Shown here one piece after another: positions 51,575 to 60,965 of a stretch of 62,315 nt of DNA (position 1 is the first letter of the stretch; every line of letters begins with the position of its first letter). Both the position numbers and the translations under genes were made by a program. Under the pieces are notes generated by a model. The model was given only the letters and a program-made list of their open reading frames with translations, was not told the origin of the DNA and did no database searches. The stretch covers positions 1 through 62,315 of the forward strand of contig PBAM01000036.1 in NCBI GenBank assembly GCA_002716285.1, in the 5' to 3' direction. This DNA is from Acidimicrobiaceae bacterium (lineage in GTDB: Bacteria > Actinomycetota > Acidimicrobiia > Acidimicrobiales > MedAcidi-G1).

Positions 51575-52462
51575 TCAATATCCGAAACGATCAAGTGAGC
51601 GCGGATGCTTTTGCCAATCTTTTTCAACTTTGACTACTAATTCGATGAACGCTCCATCTTGCAGCTGTTTCCTTACCTGGGTTCCGACCTTTTTTAGTAC
51701 TTCGCCTTTGTGTCCAATTACTATTCCTTTTTGCGAATTTCTCTCCACTAAGATCTCACATCGGATACGTGGCCAATCCCACTCTGTTACTCGCGTTGCT
51801 ATCGAATGTGGTAGTTCTTCACGAACTTCTGAAAGAAGTTGTTCCCTAACTAGTTCTGCAACCCAAAAAGACTCAGAAAAGTCGGTTTCCATATTTTCAG
51901 GGAAATAACGTGGTCCAGGAACAAGTTTTGTCTTGATGTGTTCCAATAGTTCTGAGACTCCTTCTCCTGTGGAGGCGGAAATCGGAAAATATTCAGTAAA
52001 AGAAAACCCTGAAGCTTCATTCAGTTGTGTCAATATTCTGCCACTTTTGACTTTGTCTATTTTGTTAAGAACCAGGACAGTTTTTTCATTAGGTAACGAT
52101 TTAGCGATAAATTTGTCTCCTTTGCCAATTACCGAATCTGCCTCTACTACAAAAAGAACTAAATCAATTTCCTTCAATGTAAAACGTGCCGTGTCATTCA
52201 ATCTCGTGCCGAGAAGAGTTCTTGGTTTATGAATACCTGGAGTATCACAAAAAACAATCTGAAATTCAGGACCCGTAAGAACACCTCTTATCTCTGTGCG
52301 TGTTGTTTGTGGTTTATCCGAAACGATCGCTATTTTCTTATCGAAAAAGGCATTCAACAAAGTCGACTTTCCGACATTGGGTCTGCCCACTAAACTCACA
52401 AAACCTGAGAGGTGGCCATCTGGTACTCCTATAGATGAGTGGCTTTCTGTAGTGTCATTCAT
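51575..52462 (-). CDS. era: GTPase Era
   Basis: GFVSLVGRPNVGKSTLLNAFFDKKIAIVSDKPQTTRTEIRGV; DTPGIHKP; KH domain GIVIGHKGEVLKKVGTQVRKQL. Confidence 0.96.
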   Translation of the reverse strand: MNDTTESHSSIGVPDGHLSGFVSLVGRPNVGKSTLLNAFFDKKIAIVSDKPQTTRTEIRGVLTGPEFQIVFCDTPGIHKPRTLLGTRLNDTARFTLKEIDLVLFVVEADSVIGKGDKFIAKSLPNEKTVLVLNKIDKVKSGRILTQLNEASGFSFTEYFPISASTGEGVSELLEHIKTKLVPGPRYFPENMETDFSESFWVAELVREQLLSEVREELPHSIATRVTEWDWPRIRCEILVERNSQKGIVIGHKGEVLKKVGTQVRKQLQDGAFIELVVKVEKDWQKHPRSLDRFGY

Positions 52463-53272
52463 TTAATGACCTGGCGCCGTGACTCTGACCTGGGTGATCC
52501 TCCTGCCAACTACTTTTTCAACTACAAAATGGTGTTCTGCTATGTCAACATCCTCTCCTGCTTCTGGAGCATGCCCCAGTGCATCAAAGATGAGTCCTCC
52601 CAGAGTGTCCCAATCACCTTCAGGTAGGACTCCTCCTAATAGTTCATTCAACTCATCAACCGGCATTCTCCCGTGGACACGTAAGCCTCCTCCAATTAGA
52701 GGTTCAGCGAGAGCCTCTTCACTGTCAAACTCATCTACTATCTCGCCTACCACCTCCTCTAATAGGTCTTCCAAGGTGACCAGTCCTGCAGTCCCTCCGT
52801 ATTCATCAATGACGATCGCTAAGTGGTAGTGATTCGATTGCATTTCGCGTAGTAGTAGTCCAGCTTTTTTTGTTTCTGGGATGAACTGTGGTAAGCGTGC
52901 CAGAGTTTTTACCAAGACTTCACCGTCCCCATCCAATTGAGCTTCCATCATGTCTTTTGCGAAAACCACTCCTACTATTTCATCTAAATTTTCGCTACTC
53001 ACTGGAACACGCGAAAAACCATTCAAAACAGCGACTTCCATGGCGGCAGAGACAGTGAAACTGTCAGGGACACTGACAATGTCGGGTCGTGGCGTCATGA
53101 CCTCTCGTACCAAAGTGTCGCCGAAAGCCAGTACCGATTCAATTAGTTCATGTTCATCGTTTTCTATCGATTTCGACTCGAGGGCTTTTTTGGCAGTTTC
53201 TAAGAGTTCATCTTCAGAGACGATTCTGCCTTCCTTCGGTTTGAAAAACCTTCTCATCAGTTTGCTAAACAT
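52463..53272 (-). CDS. CorC/HlyC-type protein (tandem CBS domains + transporter-associated domain)
   Basis: VREVMTPRPDIVSVPDSFTVSAAMEVAVLNGFSRVPVSSENLDEIVGVVFAKD; IVIDEYGGTAGLVTLEDLLEEVVGEI. Confidence 0.9.
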   Translation of the reverse strand: MFSKLMRRFFKPKEGRIVSEDELLETAKKALESKSIENDEHELIESVLAFGDTLVREVMTPRPDIVSVPDSFTVSAAMEVAVLNGFSRVPVSSENLDEIVGVVFAKDMMEAQLDGDGEVLVKTLARLPQFIPETKKAGLLLREMQSNHYHLAIVIDEYGGTAGLVTLEDLLEEVVGEIVDEFDSEEALAEPLIGGGLRVHGRMPVDELNELLGGVLPEGDWDTLGGLIFDALGHAPEAGEDVDIAEHHFVVEKVVGRRITQVRVTAPGH

Positions 53273-53810
53273 CGTTAACTCTTAAATGTTTTACATGACG
53301 CTCGATAAGGATTTTTTCCATTTTTTTCATTTCAACTTCTGTCGACTCTTCATGATGGTCGTATCCCAATAGGTGAAGTATCCCGTGTGTCAAAAGAAGA
53401 GCAATTTCATCTTCAAAATTTAGACCTTTCTCTTCCGCTTGACGCTCTGCTACTTCAATGCATATGCAAACATCACCCATGAGATAGACATGGCCATCTG
53501 TTTCATCACCCGGTTCATCTATTGGAAAAGCCAGTACGTCGGTCGGTCCTGATTTCGATAGATATTTTTCGTTGAGTGCAGAGATGTCTTCTGGGTCTAA
53601 AAGAATCACATTCATTTCCAGCGGTCGTTTACTAGGAGCGGTTTCCTCAACGATTTTTTTTGCAAATTTCCCCAAAGTCTCAAGGTTTATTTCGCTGTTC
53701 TTTTCTAGCCGCTTATCTATTACATCTATATAAGTTTCATCGTCATTCTCTGGTATTTCTTCGAGCAAGTTACTTACTACCAGTATTTTTTTTGAATTGT
53801 CTACCGGCAT
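53265..53810 (-). CDS. ybeY: Endoribonuclease YbeY
   Basis: GPTDVLAFPID; LLTHGILHLLGYDHHEESTEVEM (H-x3-H-x5-H type zinc site). Confidence 0.95.
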   Translation of the reverse strand: MPVDNSKKILVVSNLLEEIPENDDETYIDVIDKRLEKNSEINLETLGKFAKKIVEETAPSKRPLEMNVILLDPEDISALNEKYLSKSGPTDVLAFPIDEPGDETDGHVYLMGDVCICIEVAERQAEEKGLNFEDEIALLLTHGILHLLGYDHHEESTEVEMKKMEKILIERHVKHLRVNDV

Positions 53811-54741
53811 TTTCGTAAGCTTGGACTATGTCTTGGACTATTTTGTGTCTCACAACATCTCGAGCTCCAAGTTTTACAAAACCTAAACCATCTATTCCAG
53901 AAAATATATTTTCTAAGCCTTCAATTCCACTTCTACCGTCAGGAACATCTATTTGACTTGCGTCACCAGTAACTATTACTCGTGATCCGAAGCCAATTCT
54001 TGTTAAGAACATTTTCATTTGTTCCGGTGTCGTATTTTGAGCCTCGTCAAGAATTATAAAACTGTTGTTGAGGGTTCTTCCCCTCATAAAAGCAAGTGGT
54101 GCAACTTCTATTTGACCTCTTTCAAGCAATCTTTCTGCTTTTTCAGGCTCGAGCATGTCGAAAAGCGCATCGTAAAGAGGTCGAAAATAAGGATCAACTT
54201 TTGCCATTAAATCACCAGGAAGAAATCCGACTCTTTCACCTGCTTCAACTAATGGCCGAGTGAGAATAATGCGGTCAACTTCACCTTTTTGCATTGCACT
54301 GACCGCCAGAGCTACGGCCAACCAGCTCTTTCCTGTTCCTGCCGGACCTATAGCAAACGTGATGATATTTTTACCTGCAGTATCCAGATAGTTCTTTTGC
54401 CCCGAAGATTTAGCTCTGACTGGTTTCCCTCTTGCTGTTATAAGCAACTCTGTCGTTAATATTTCAGATGGATTCTCGTCTTCTCTAACCATTTCAATTG
54501 TCTTTTTGAGAACATTTGCATCGAGAGGTAGTCCTCTTTCAATCATTCTTGTCATTTCACGAAATATCTGCTCTATCAAGAGCGCACTGTCACCATCAAT
54601 GGCAATCTGGTTGCCACGTACATGAATCTTTGTCTCGGGGAAAGAGGTCTCTATTATCTGCAAAAGCTCGTCACCCTGCCCTAAAAGTTCTGGCATAAGC
54701 TCATTCCCTGGAAGGTCGAATCTAACTTTTGTGTCCTGCAT
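53770..54741 (-). CDS. phoH: PhoH family ATPase
   Basis: FAIGPAGTGKSWLAVALAV; LTRPLVEAGERVGFLPGDLMAKVDPYFRPLYDAL; ILDEAQNTTPEQMKMFLTRIGFGSRVIVTGD. Confidence 0.96.
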   Translation of the reverse strand: MQDTKVRFDLPGNELMPELLGQGDELLQIIETSFPETKIHVRGNQIAIDGDSALLIEQIFREMTRMIERGLPLDANVLKKTIEMVREDENPSEILTTELLITARGKPVRAKSSGQKNYLDTAGKNIITFAIGPAGTGKSWLAVALAVSAMQKGEVDRIILTRPLVEAGERVGFLPGDLMAKVDPYFRPLYDALFDMLEPEKAERLLERGQIEVAPLAFMRGRTLNNSFIILDEAQNTTPEQMKMFLTRIGFGSRVIVTGDASQIDVPDGRSGIEGLENIFSGIDGLGFVKLGARDVVRHKIVQDIVQAYENAGRQFKKNTGSK

Positions 54742-54816
54742 TTGAGAGATTCAGACTATCCGAAAGAAAACTTTCAGCATCACTGGGTTTTTAATATTGA
54801 AGATCAAATAGTTAAT

Positions 54817-55188
54817 TTATTTTTTCCTTCGTTTCTTTTTCGAATTTCGTGAGATCTTCTTTAGCCTTGCACGCCCTTTTTTCGACTTTTGTTTCTCGAA
54901 CTCCGCTAGGACCCTAGGACCCGCCTCGTTTATCACATCTTCTGCTGCATCCAATAATGCCGAGATGCTCTCATCCTCTCCTAAACTCGATGGTTCTTTT
55001 GGTGTTTCCGGTGTGATCAGACTTCCATAGCTCCAATTTACGTCAACTCTTCTTTTTTCAAATGAAACACACTCATCTGGGCACCGCCAAGGTGCTTCAG
55101 GTGCTTTATCTAGATTACATTTTCTAACAGTTTCACCATTGGGGTAGCTTCTACTTTCAAACTGTTTACAGTCTTCTCTCATTGGCAT
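54817..55188 (-). CDS. Hypothetical Cys-containing protein with basic C-terminal tail
   Basis: MREDCKQFESRSYPNGETVRKCNLDKAPEAPWRCPDECVSFEKRR...KKISRNSKKKRRKK; intact ORF between phoH and sufB. Confidence 0.6.
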   Translation of the reverse strand: MPMREDCKQFESRSYPNGETVRKCNLDKAPEAPWRCPDECVSFEKRRVDVNWSYGSLITPETPKEPSSLGEDESISALLDAAEDVINEAGPRVLAEFEKQKSKKGRARLKKISRNSKKKRRKK

Positions 55189-55227
55189 ATAAACAGTATG
55201 TCATTTTAAGTGGCGTTAGTAATTTAT

Positions 55228-56631
55228 TTAACCTACAGATCCTTCCATCTGCAGTTCAATCAAACGGCTCCATTCAACTGCATATTCCATTGGGAGAGTC
55301 TTGGTCACTGGTTCGATGAATCCATTTACAACCAGCGAGGTGGCTTGATCTTCTGACAGTCCTCTACTCATCAAATAAAAGAGTTGTTCGTCAGCTACTT
55401 TTGAAACAGTTGCTTCGTGACCAATAACAGCATCTGAAGTTCCAACCTCCATGTATGGATAAGTATCTGAAATGCTTTCATCATCGAGAATTAGAGCATC
55501 ACACTGAACGTGGCTTTTGCAGCCATAGGCATCGTCTTCAACTCTTACCAATCCTCTGTAGCTAGTTCGCCCTCCGTCTTTGGAGATTGACTTAGAAATA
55601 ATTTTTGAAGATGTTTCAGGTGCCGCATGAGTCATTTTCGCTCCCGCATCTTGATGCTGCCCCGAACCTGCATAAGCGACTGATAAAACTTCACCTGATG
55701 CTTTTGGACCTGTCATAACAACTGCGGGGTATTTCATCGTTAGTTGGGATCCTATATTTCCGTCTATCCATTCCATTCGACCCTCTTCTTCAACCACTGC
55801 TCTTTTAGTCACAAGGTTATAAACGTTGTTTGACCAGTTTTGAATTGTCGTATAAGTGACTCGTGCAGATGGTTTAACTACTATTTCAACTACAGCAGAA
55901 TGCAATGAATCCGTAGTGTAAACAGGGGCTGAACAACCCTCTATGTAATGAACCTCAGAACCTTCATCTGCAATTATTAAGGTCCTTTCAAACTGACCCA
56001 TATTTTCTGCATTAATTCTAAAATACGCCTGAAGAGGCATTTCGACCTTCACGCCTGGTGGAACATAGATGAAGGATCCACCGCTCCAAACTGCAGAATT
56101 AAGAGCAGAAAACTTATTATCGCTTGGGGGTATGATTTTGCCGAAATATTGTTTCAGGATCTCTGGATTATCACGCAGAGCAGTGTCCATATCTGAAAAA
56201 ATTACACCTTGCTCTTCTAAGTCTTCACGATTTTTATGGTAAACAACCTCTGATTCGTACTGTGCAGTAACACCTGCTAGATATTTTCGCTCTGCTTCAG
56301 GTATTCCTAATTTTTCATAAGTATCTTTTATGTATTCAGGTACGTCGTCCCAATCGTCGGAAAGTTTCTCAGTCGGCTTTATGTAGTAGTAAATATCATC
56401 AAAGTCGATCCCCCCTAAGTCTCCACCCCATGCTGGCATGGGTCTTTTTAAAAATCTTTCATGCGATTTGAGCCGGAAGTCATGCATCCATTTGGGCTCA
56501 TTTTTAATTCCAGAGATCTCTTTAATGATTTCAGAGGTAAGACCTTTTTTTGGTTTGTAGACGTAGTCTTCTTCATCACTCCATCCAAGCTGGTAGTTGC
56601 TTAGATCTACACCTATTTCACTTGAAGTCAC
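55228..56631 (-). CDS. sufB: Fe-S cluster assembly protein SufB
   Basis: [82 protein letters not shown]; start placed at GTG 56631 ([17 protein letters not shown]). Confidence 0.95.
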   Translation of the reverse strand: MTSSEIGVDLSNYQLGWSDEEDYVYKPKKGLTSEIIKEISGIKNEPKWMHDFRLKSHERFLKRPMPAWGGDLGGIDFDDIYYYIKPTEKLSDDWDDVPEYIKDTYEKLGIPEAERKYLAGVTAQYESEVVYHKNREDLEEQGVIFSDMDTALRDNPEILKQYFGKIIPPSDNKFSALNSAVWSGGSFIYVPPGVKVEMPLQAYFRINAENMGQFERTLIIADEGSEVHYIEGCSAPVYTTDSLHSAVVEIVVKPSARVTYTTIQNWSNNVYNLVTKRAVVEEEGRMEWIDGNIGSQLTMKYPAVVMTGPKASGEVLSVAYAGSGQHQDAGAKMTHAAPETSSKIISKSISKDGGRTSYRGLVRVEDDAYGCKSHVQCDALILDDESISDTYPYMEVGTSDAVIGHEATVSKVADEQLFYLMSRGLSEDQATSLVVNGFIEPVTKTLPMEYAVEWSRLIELQMEGSVG

Positions 56632-56727
56632 TTTTTCGCTCCTGCTGGGGTAGGAATAATTTCTCCTATCTAGATAGTAACAATTATCAGCAGGCAATGC
56701 TAAGAAAGTTAGCAGAAATTAAATTAC

Positions 56728-57489
56728 CTATTTACTCGTCCGCCTCTGCTTGTCGAGCCATCCTAGAAGAACTGCTATAGCTCTTGGATCGTGTCTCAGA
56801 TGATGTCCTGCCCCTTCTATTAATCTCATGTCTGCACTCCCGTGAGCATCCGAAAGGGCTCTGGCCTCTAAAGAGGAAACTACATCGTCTTCGGTTCCGT
56901 GGACTATAAGCACGTTCTTTTCATCAAGTTCAGAAATAGAGGACTCAGCAGAAATTTGCTTTAGTTCTTGCGCCCATGAGTCAAAATCTTTTGGGAAATT
57001 AGAGTCAGGAATCACGCCGGCTCTACGTGCGTGTATAAGAAGACGTTTTGGGGAAGCCGCCCACGCAGACCAATCTGCTGGTGCTGCAAGTGCTCCCACA
57101 CCTTTTACTTTTGTTTCTTGAGCCGCTGCGCAAATAGATATTGCCCCTCCACTTCCAAAACCAACTAGCCATATTTGTCCTACTCGTGGATGATCATTGA
57201 GTTCTGAAATGGATTTACGAACATCTGTTAACCAGCCTCCAAGACTGAAACACCCCTCAGAATCTCCAGTACCTCGTAGTAGCGGAGCCATGGTAATAAA
57301 TCCCATTTCAGAAGAAATCCTATTTGCTAGTTCTGGCAAGGTGGTGGCTGAATTTGCACCACCACCAGGACCTTCTGGAAAACCGTGAACCAATAGAACA
57401 CATGGTAAGAGTTCGTCAGTTGACTCAGGAATCTCTAAATGAGCAACTAATTCCAAACCTTCAGATTGGAAATGGTGCACATTACTCAT
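56728..57489 (-). CDS. Alpha/beta hydrolase
   Basis: VLLVHGFPEGPGGG; IWLVGFGSGGAISICAAAQ; VLIVHGTEDDVVS; GAGHHLRHDPRA. Confidence 0.88.
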   Translation of the reverse strand: MSNVHHFQSEGLELVAHLEIPESTDELLPCVLLVHGFPEGPGGGANSATTLPELANRISSEMGFITMAPLLRGTGDSEGCFSLGGWLTDVRKSISELNDHPRVGQIWLVGFGSGGAISICAAAQETKVKGVGALAAPADWSAWAASPKRLLIHARRAGVIPDSNFPKDFDSWAQELKQISAESSISELDEKNVLIVHGTEDDVVSSLEARALSDAHGSADMRLIEGAGHHLRHDPRAIAVLLGWLDKQRRTSK

Positions 57490-58401
57490 CTATAGAAGAC
57501 TCTCTGCTAACGATTGCCACTGCTTTATTGGTAACCCATTTTGTAATTTCTGCTGTTCTGTTTGATCTACGACCAGTTGAACACAAACGTGATCCGCTCC
57601 TGCGTCAAAATGCTCAATAATTTTGCTTGAAATTGTTTGCATATCCCCCCAAGGTCTTATGGCATCCAATAACCGATCGCTGCCCCCTCCACTCAGATCA
57701 TCTTCGGTGAAACCTATCCTTAAAAAGTTGTTTCTATAATTTGGCAGATCGAGATAAATAGACAGATCTTTTCGCGCTAATTCTCTAGCTATTGAAGAAT
57801 CAGTTTCTAAAATCACCGCAACCATAGGGGCCAAAAAAGCTTCTTTCCCCATCGTTTCACGCGCCATTACCGTGTGATCTGGGGTCACATTATAAGGATG
57901 TGCACCCCAGGTTGATTCTGCTGCAAGTTTCAGTGCTTTTGGTCCTAAAGCACCAATGCAGATAGGAGCTTCATATTCGGGTTGATAAGCCCAGAAAGGC
58001 GATTTTTTTAGATTCTCTATGTAGTCGCTTAAATGTTCTAGAGGTTTTTCCCAAGTATGGCCACGAATAACTTCCACGAAAGGCCCATGACTTACACCCA
58101 CTCCGAGTAAAAATCTATTAGTGAAAGCTTCAGAAAGTGTTCGCGTAGCACTCGCCATTGCTAAAGCATCACGAGAATAAATGCTGGCAATTCCTGTAGC
58201 CAGAACAATTTTTTGAGTAGCCGAAAGTAAAAGACTTGAATGTACAAACGGATCGCGTCCTGCGGTTTCAGGAATCCAAATGGCCCCAAAACCCATCTCC
58301 TCGATTTCCTTCGCTGCTTCACGAGCTCTTTCGGAAGGAACACCATCTAATTGATGTGTCCATATTCCGATTTTTCCTGGATCTAGAGTGACTCCATCCA
58401 T
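57490..58401 (-). CDS. LLM-class (probable F420-dependent) oxidoreductase
   Basis: KIGIWTHQLDGVPSERAREAAKEIEEMGFGAIWIPE; FLLGVGVSHGPFVE; GADHVCVQLV. Confidence 0.85.
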   Translation of the reverse strand: MDGVTLDPGKIGIWTHQLDGVPSERAREAAKEIEEMGFGAIWIPETAGRDPFVHSSLLLSATQKIVLATGIASIYSRDALAMASATRTLSEAFTNRFLLGVGVSHGPFVEVIRGHTWEKPLEHLSDYIENLKKSPFWAYQPEYEAPICIGALGPKALKLAAESTWGAHPYNVTPDHTVMARETMGKEAFLAPMVAVILETDSSIARELARKDLSIYLDLPNYRNNFLRIGFTEDDLSGGGSDRLLDAIRPWGDMQTISSKIIEHFDAGADHVCVQLVVDQTEQQKLQNGLPIKQWQSLAESLL

Positions 58402-58405
58402 TTTA

Positions 58406-58924
58406 CTAATCGACTCTTCGAAGGTTTTTCGTGTAGTTAGGGCCTCTAGCAGTGTAGGAAAGAGCGTTTAACATATTTGCACCTTCTGCTACTACTCCTT
58501 CTCTAACCTGAGCTGGCACTCCCAGAGCCATTGACAGAGGTGGAATTTCCTGTCCATTTCTGACAACAGCGTTAGCTCCAACTATCGAGCCTCTGCCGAC
58601 AACTGCGTTGTGTAATACCACCGCTCCAACTCCTACCAACGCTTCATCTTCAATTCGACATCCTTCTAGATGGCACAGGTGGCCTAATGTGACGTCATCG
58701 CCAACTGTAGTCACGACTTGCGGGATGCAATGTATAACCGCATTGTCTTGAATCGAACTCCGCTCGCCAATTGCGATCTTGCCATCATCGCCTCGTATAA
58801 CTGCGTGTGGCCAAACGCTTGATTCAGCTCCGATTATGACATTTCCAATAATTACTGCCTCCGGATGCACATAGGCGCTTGAATCTATCTGAGGTTCGAA
58901 CTCCCCTAGAGCGTAAATCGGCAT
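58406..58924 (-). CDS. Gamma-class carbonic anhydrase-like left-handed beta-helix protein
   Basis: IDSSAYVHPEAVIIGNVIIGAESSVWPHAVIRGDDGKIAIGERSSIQDNAVIH; GHLCHLEGCRIEDEALVGVGAVVLHNAVVG. Confidence 0.9.
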   Translation of the reverse strand: MPIYALGEFEPQIDSSAYVHPEAVIIGNVIIGAESSVWPHAVIRGDDGKIAIGERSSIQDNAVIHCIPQVVTTVGDDVTLGHLCHLEGCRIEDEALVGVGAVVLHNAVVGRGSIVGANAVVRNGQEIPPLSMALGVPAQVREGVVAEGANMLNALSYTARGPNYTKNLRRVD

Positions 58925-59410
58925 TTAGTTACCCCGATACTGTCCGTACGAACCGCCTAAAAATAGCAACGGCGAACCTGTTTCCATAATTTCCGCACCT
59001 AAAACTTCCCCGATCACAAACCAATGATCGCCAGCCTCTACAACATTAAAGACCGAGCAATCGATACTTGCCAAGCTGCCCTCTATAGCTGGCAACCCTT
59101 CTGCAGATTCATGCCAAGATATTATTTCCCAGGGGTCATTCTCTTTACGAAAAAATTCATTCGCGACATTTTCCTGCTGGTCTGAAAGCACATTCACACA
59201 AAATTTCTTTTCGCTCTTCATTTTTTGCCATGTGTTTGACTCTTTACCTGGTAAAAACCCAACCAAAGGAGGTTCCATGGAAACCGAAACAAAAGAGCCA
59301 ATGACCATGGCTTGAGGTCCTTCAGGAGAAGCAGAAGTAACGAGAGTTACTCCGGTCGGATATCTGCCAAGCACTTTTCTGTACTCATTTCCATCAATCA
59401 GTTCTGCCAA
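58925..59410 (-). CDS. Flavin reductase-like FMN-binding protein
   Basis: LGRYPTGVTLVTSASPEGPQAMVIGSFVSVSMEPPLVGFLPGKESNTW; KFCVNVLSDQQENVANEF. Confidence 0.9.
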   Translation of the reverse strand: MAELIDGNEYRKVLGRYPTGVTLVTSASPEGPQAMVIGSFVSVSMEPPLVGFLPGKESNTWQKMKSEKKFCVNVLSDQQENVANEFFRKENDPWEIISWHESAEGLPAIEGSLASIDCSVFNVVEAGDHWFVIGEVLGAEIMETGSPLLFLGGSYGQYRGN

Positions 59411-59513
59411 TTTTCTTCCTTAAATATTTACGCAATTAAAAAAGGTTAGCCGAGACATTCAAAGACCCCGACCCAGAGAGCGCTTAGAGAAACTATTGTG
59501 CGATAATTCAAGT

Positions 59514-60965
59514 ATGAGTTCTTATTTACTTGATAAGGAAAATGATGATCTAATTCTCGCAGTTGTAAAAAACGATTGTCCTACATGTCAGCTCTTAATC
59601 CCAACACTTGAGAACTTGGGGGAAACAGGAAAACTAACTGTTGTACTGCAGGATGAAATGAACTTCCCTTATGAGGCCGACTGGGTGCTCGATGATAGAG
59701 AATTGGAAATAAGTTGGAATTTGAATCTCGACTCTGTTCCTACTCTTTTGCGTTTTAAAAGAGGTGAGGAGGTTGAAAGAACTGTCGGATGGTCACGCGA
59801 AGAATGGCGTAAAATTATAGGAGATTCGACTCTTGGGGATGACCTTCCAGAATTTAAACCCGGTTGAGGTTCTCTCACTGTTGACCCCGGGCGGATCGAC
59901 CAGCTTAAATCAAAGTTTGAAAATTCAGAATTCATTTCTAGAGAAGTTGAACTTGCTGCACAAGAAGATACTTACGAAGCCATGTTTGAAAGGTCATGGA
60001 CAGATGGCCTACCCGTAGTTCCACCAACTGCTGAAAGAGTAAGAAAGATGCTAGGGGGAACGAGTAGATCAGCTGATGAGATAGTTGTTTCAGTTCCTCC
60101 TAATTTGATCGAATGTAATGTCGAAAAGATTGCAATAAATGCTGTTATGGCTGGCTGTAAACCTGAGTTCTTGCCCGTGGTTATCTCAGCACTTGAAACT
60201 ATCTGCACTGAAGAATTCAATATGCACGGAGTTTTAGCTACAACCATGTCAGTCGGACCGGTTTTTGTTGTAAATGGGCCTATAGCCCGTGATATCGGTA
60301 TGAACTCAGGAATAAATGTTTTAGGTCATGGGAATAGAGCGAACAGCACTATTGGTAGGGCCGTTCAACTAGTGATTAACAATGTTGGCGGAGGTGGACC
60401 AGGCGGTGTAGATCGCTCAACTTTAGGTCACATGGGTAAACAAGGTTTTTGTTTTTCTGAAAATGAACTCTCGTCACCATGGCCTTCACTTGCTGAAAAC
60501 CGTGGTTACAACTCGTCACAAAATGTCATCACTGCTTTCACGGGTGAAGGTCCAAGACTGGTGATGGATCAAAAAAGTAGAACGCCTGAGTCTCTTATAC
60601 GTACACTTGCCGAACATTTGATCTCAACTGTCTCGTCGAGCGTTGTTGTAGGCATGGATGCAATGCTTGTTTTGTCACCTGAGCATTCTGCTAGATTCCA
60701 CGAAGCTGGATGGAGCAAGGATCGTTTCTTGGAAGAAATTACTGGAATGATGATGATCGACACGGACAATATAATCGCAGGGTCTGGGGGTATCGAAGAA
60801 GGACTTCCGGCAGAGTTGAAAGGAATGAGTCTTCCGAAATTTAGACCCGGTGGTCTCCTGCTTGCTCAAGCTGGTGGACCCGCAGGACTATTTTCGGCGA
60901 TAATTGGAGGGTGGCTCAATGGTCCCTCTGGAAGTGAACCTACTAGTAAGGAGATTTTACTGTGA
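59514..60965 (+). CDS. Predicted selenoprotein: thioredoxin-like domain (CPTC) - UGSL - 'DGLPVVPPT' domain; TGA at 59865-59867 read as selenocysteine
   Basis: ORF-track ORFs 59496..59867 and 59982..60965 are in the same frame; read-through ...EFKPG-U-GSLTVDPGRIDQLKSKFENSEFISREVELAAQEDTYEAMFERSWTDGLPVVPPTAERVRKMLGG... has no other stop; SECIS-like hairpin 59878-59903. Confidence 0.8.
59878..59903 (+). promoter_or_regulatory. Candidate bacterial SECIS hairpin for the UGSL selenoprotein
   Basis: GTTGA(59880-59884)/TCGAC(59896-59900) stem, C-A mismatch, CC/GG upper stem, 5-nt loop CGGGC; begins 10 nt after the TGA. Confidence 0.6.

Noticed and set aside
53770-53810. 41-nt overlap of ybeY start with phoH end as an unusual overlap
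   Set aside because: Probably a start-site choice artefact; a downstream start or ordinary translational coupling explains it.
60963-60965. TGA between the Trx-UGSL gene and the UGSC gene as a third selenocysteine codon
   Set aside because: Read-through frame gives no recognisable motif, the next gene starts by GTGA overlap in another frame, and the UGSL protein has a natural end here; treated as a true stop.
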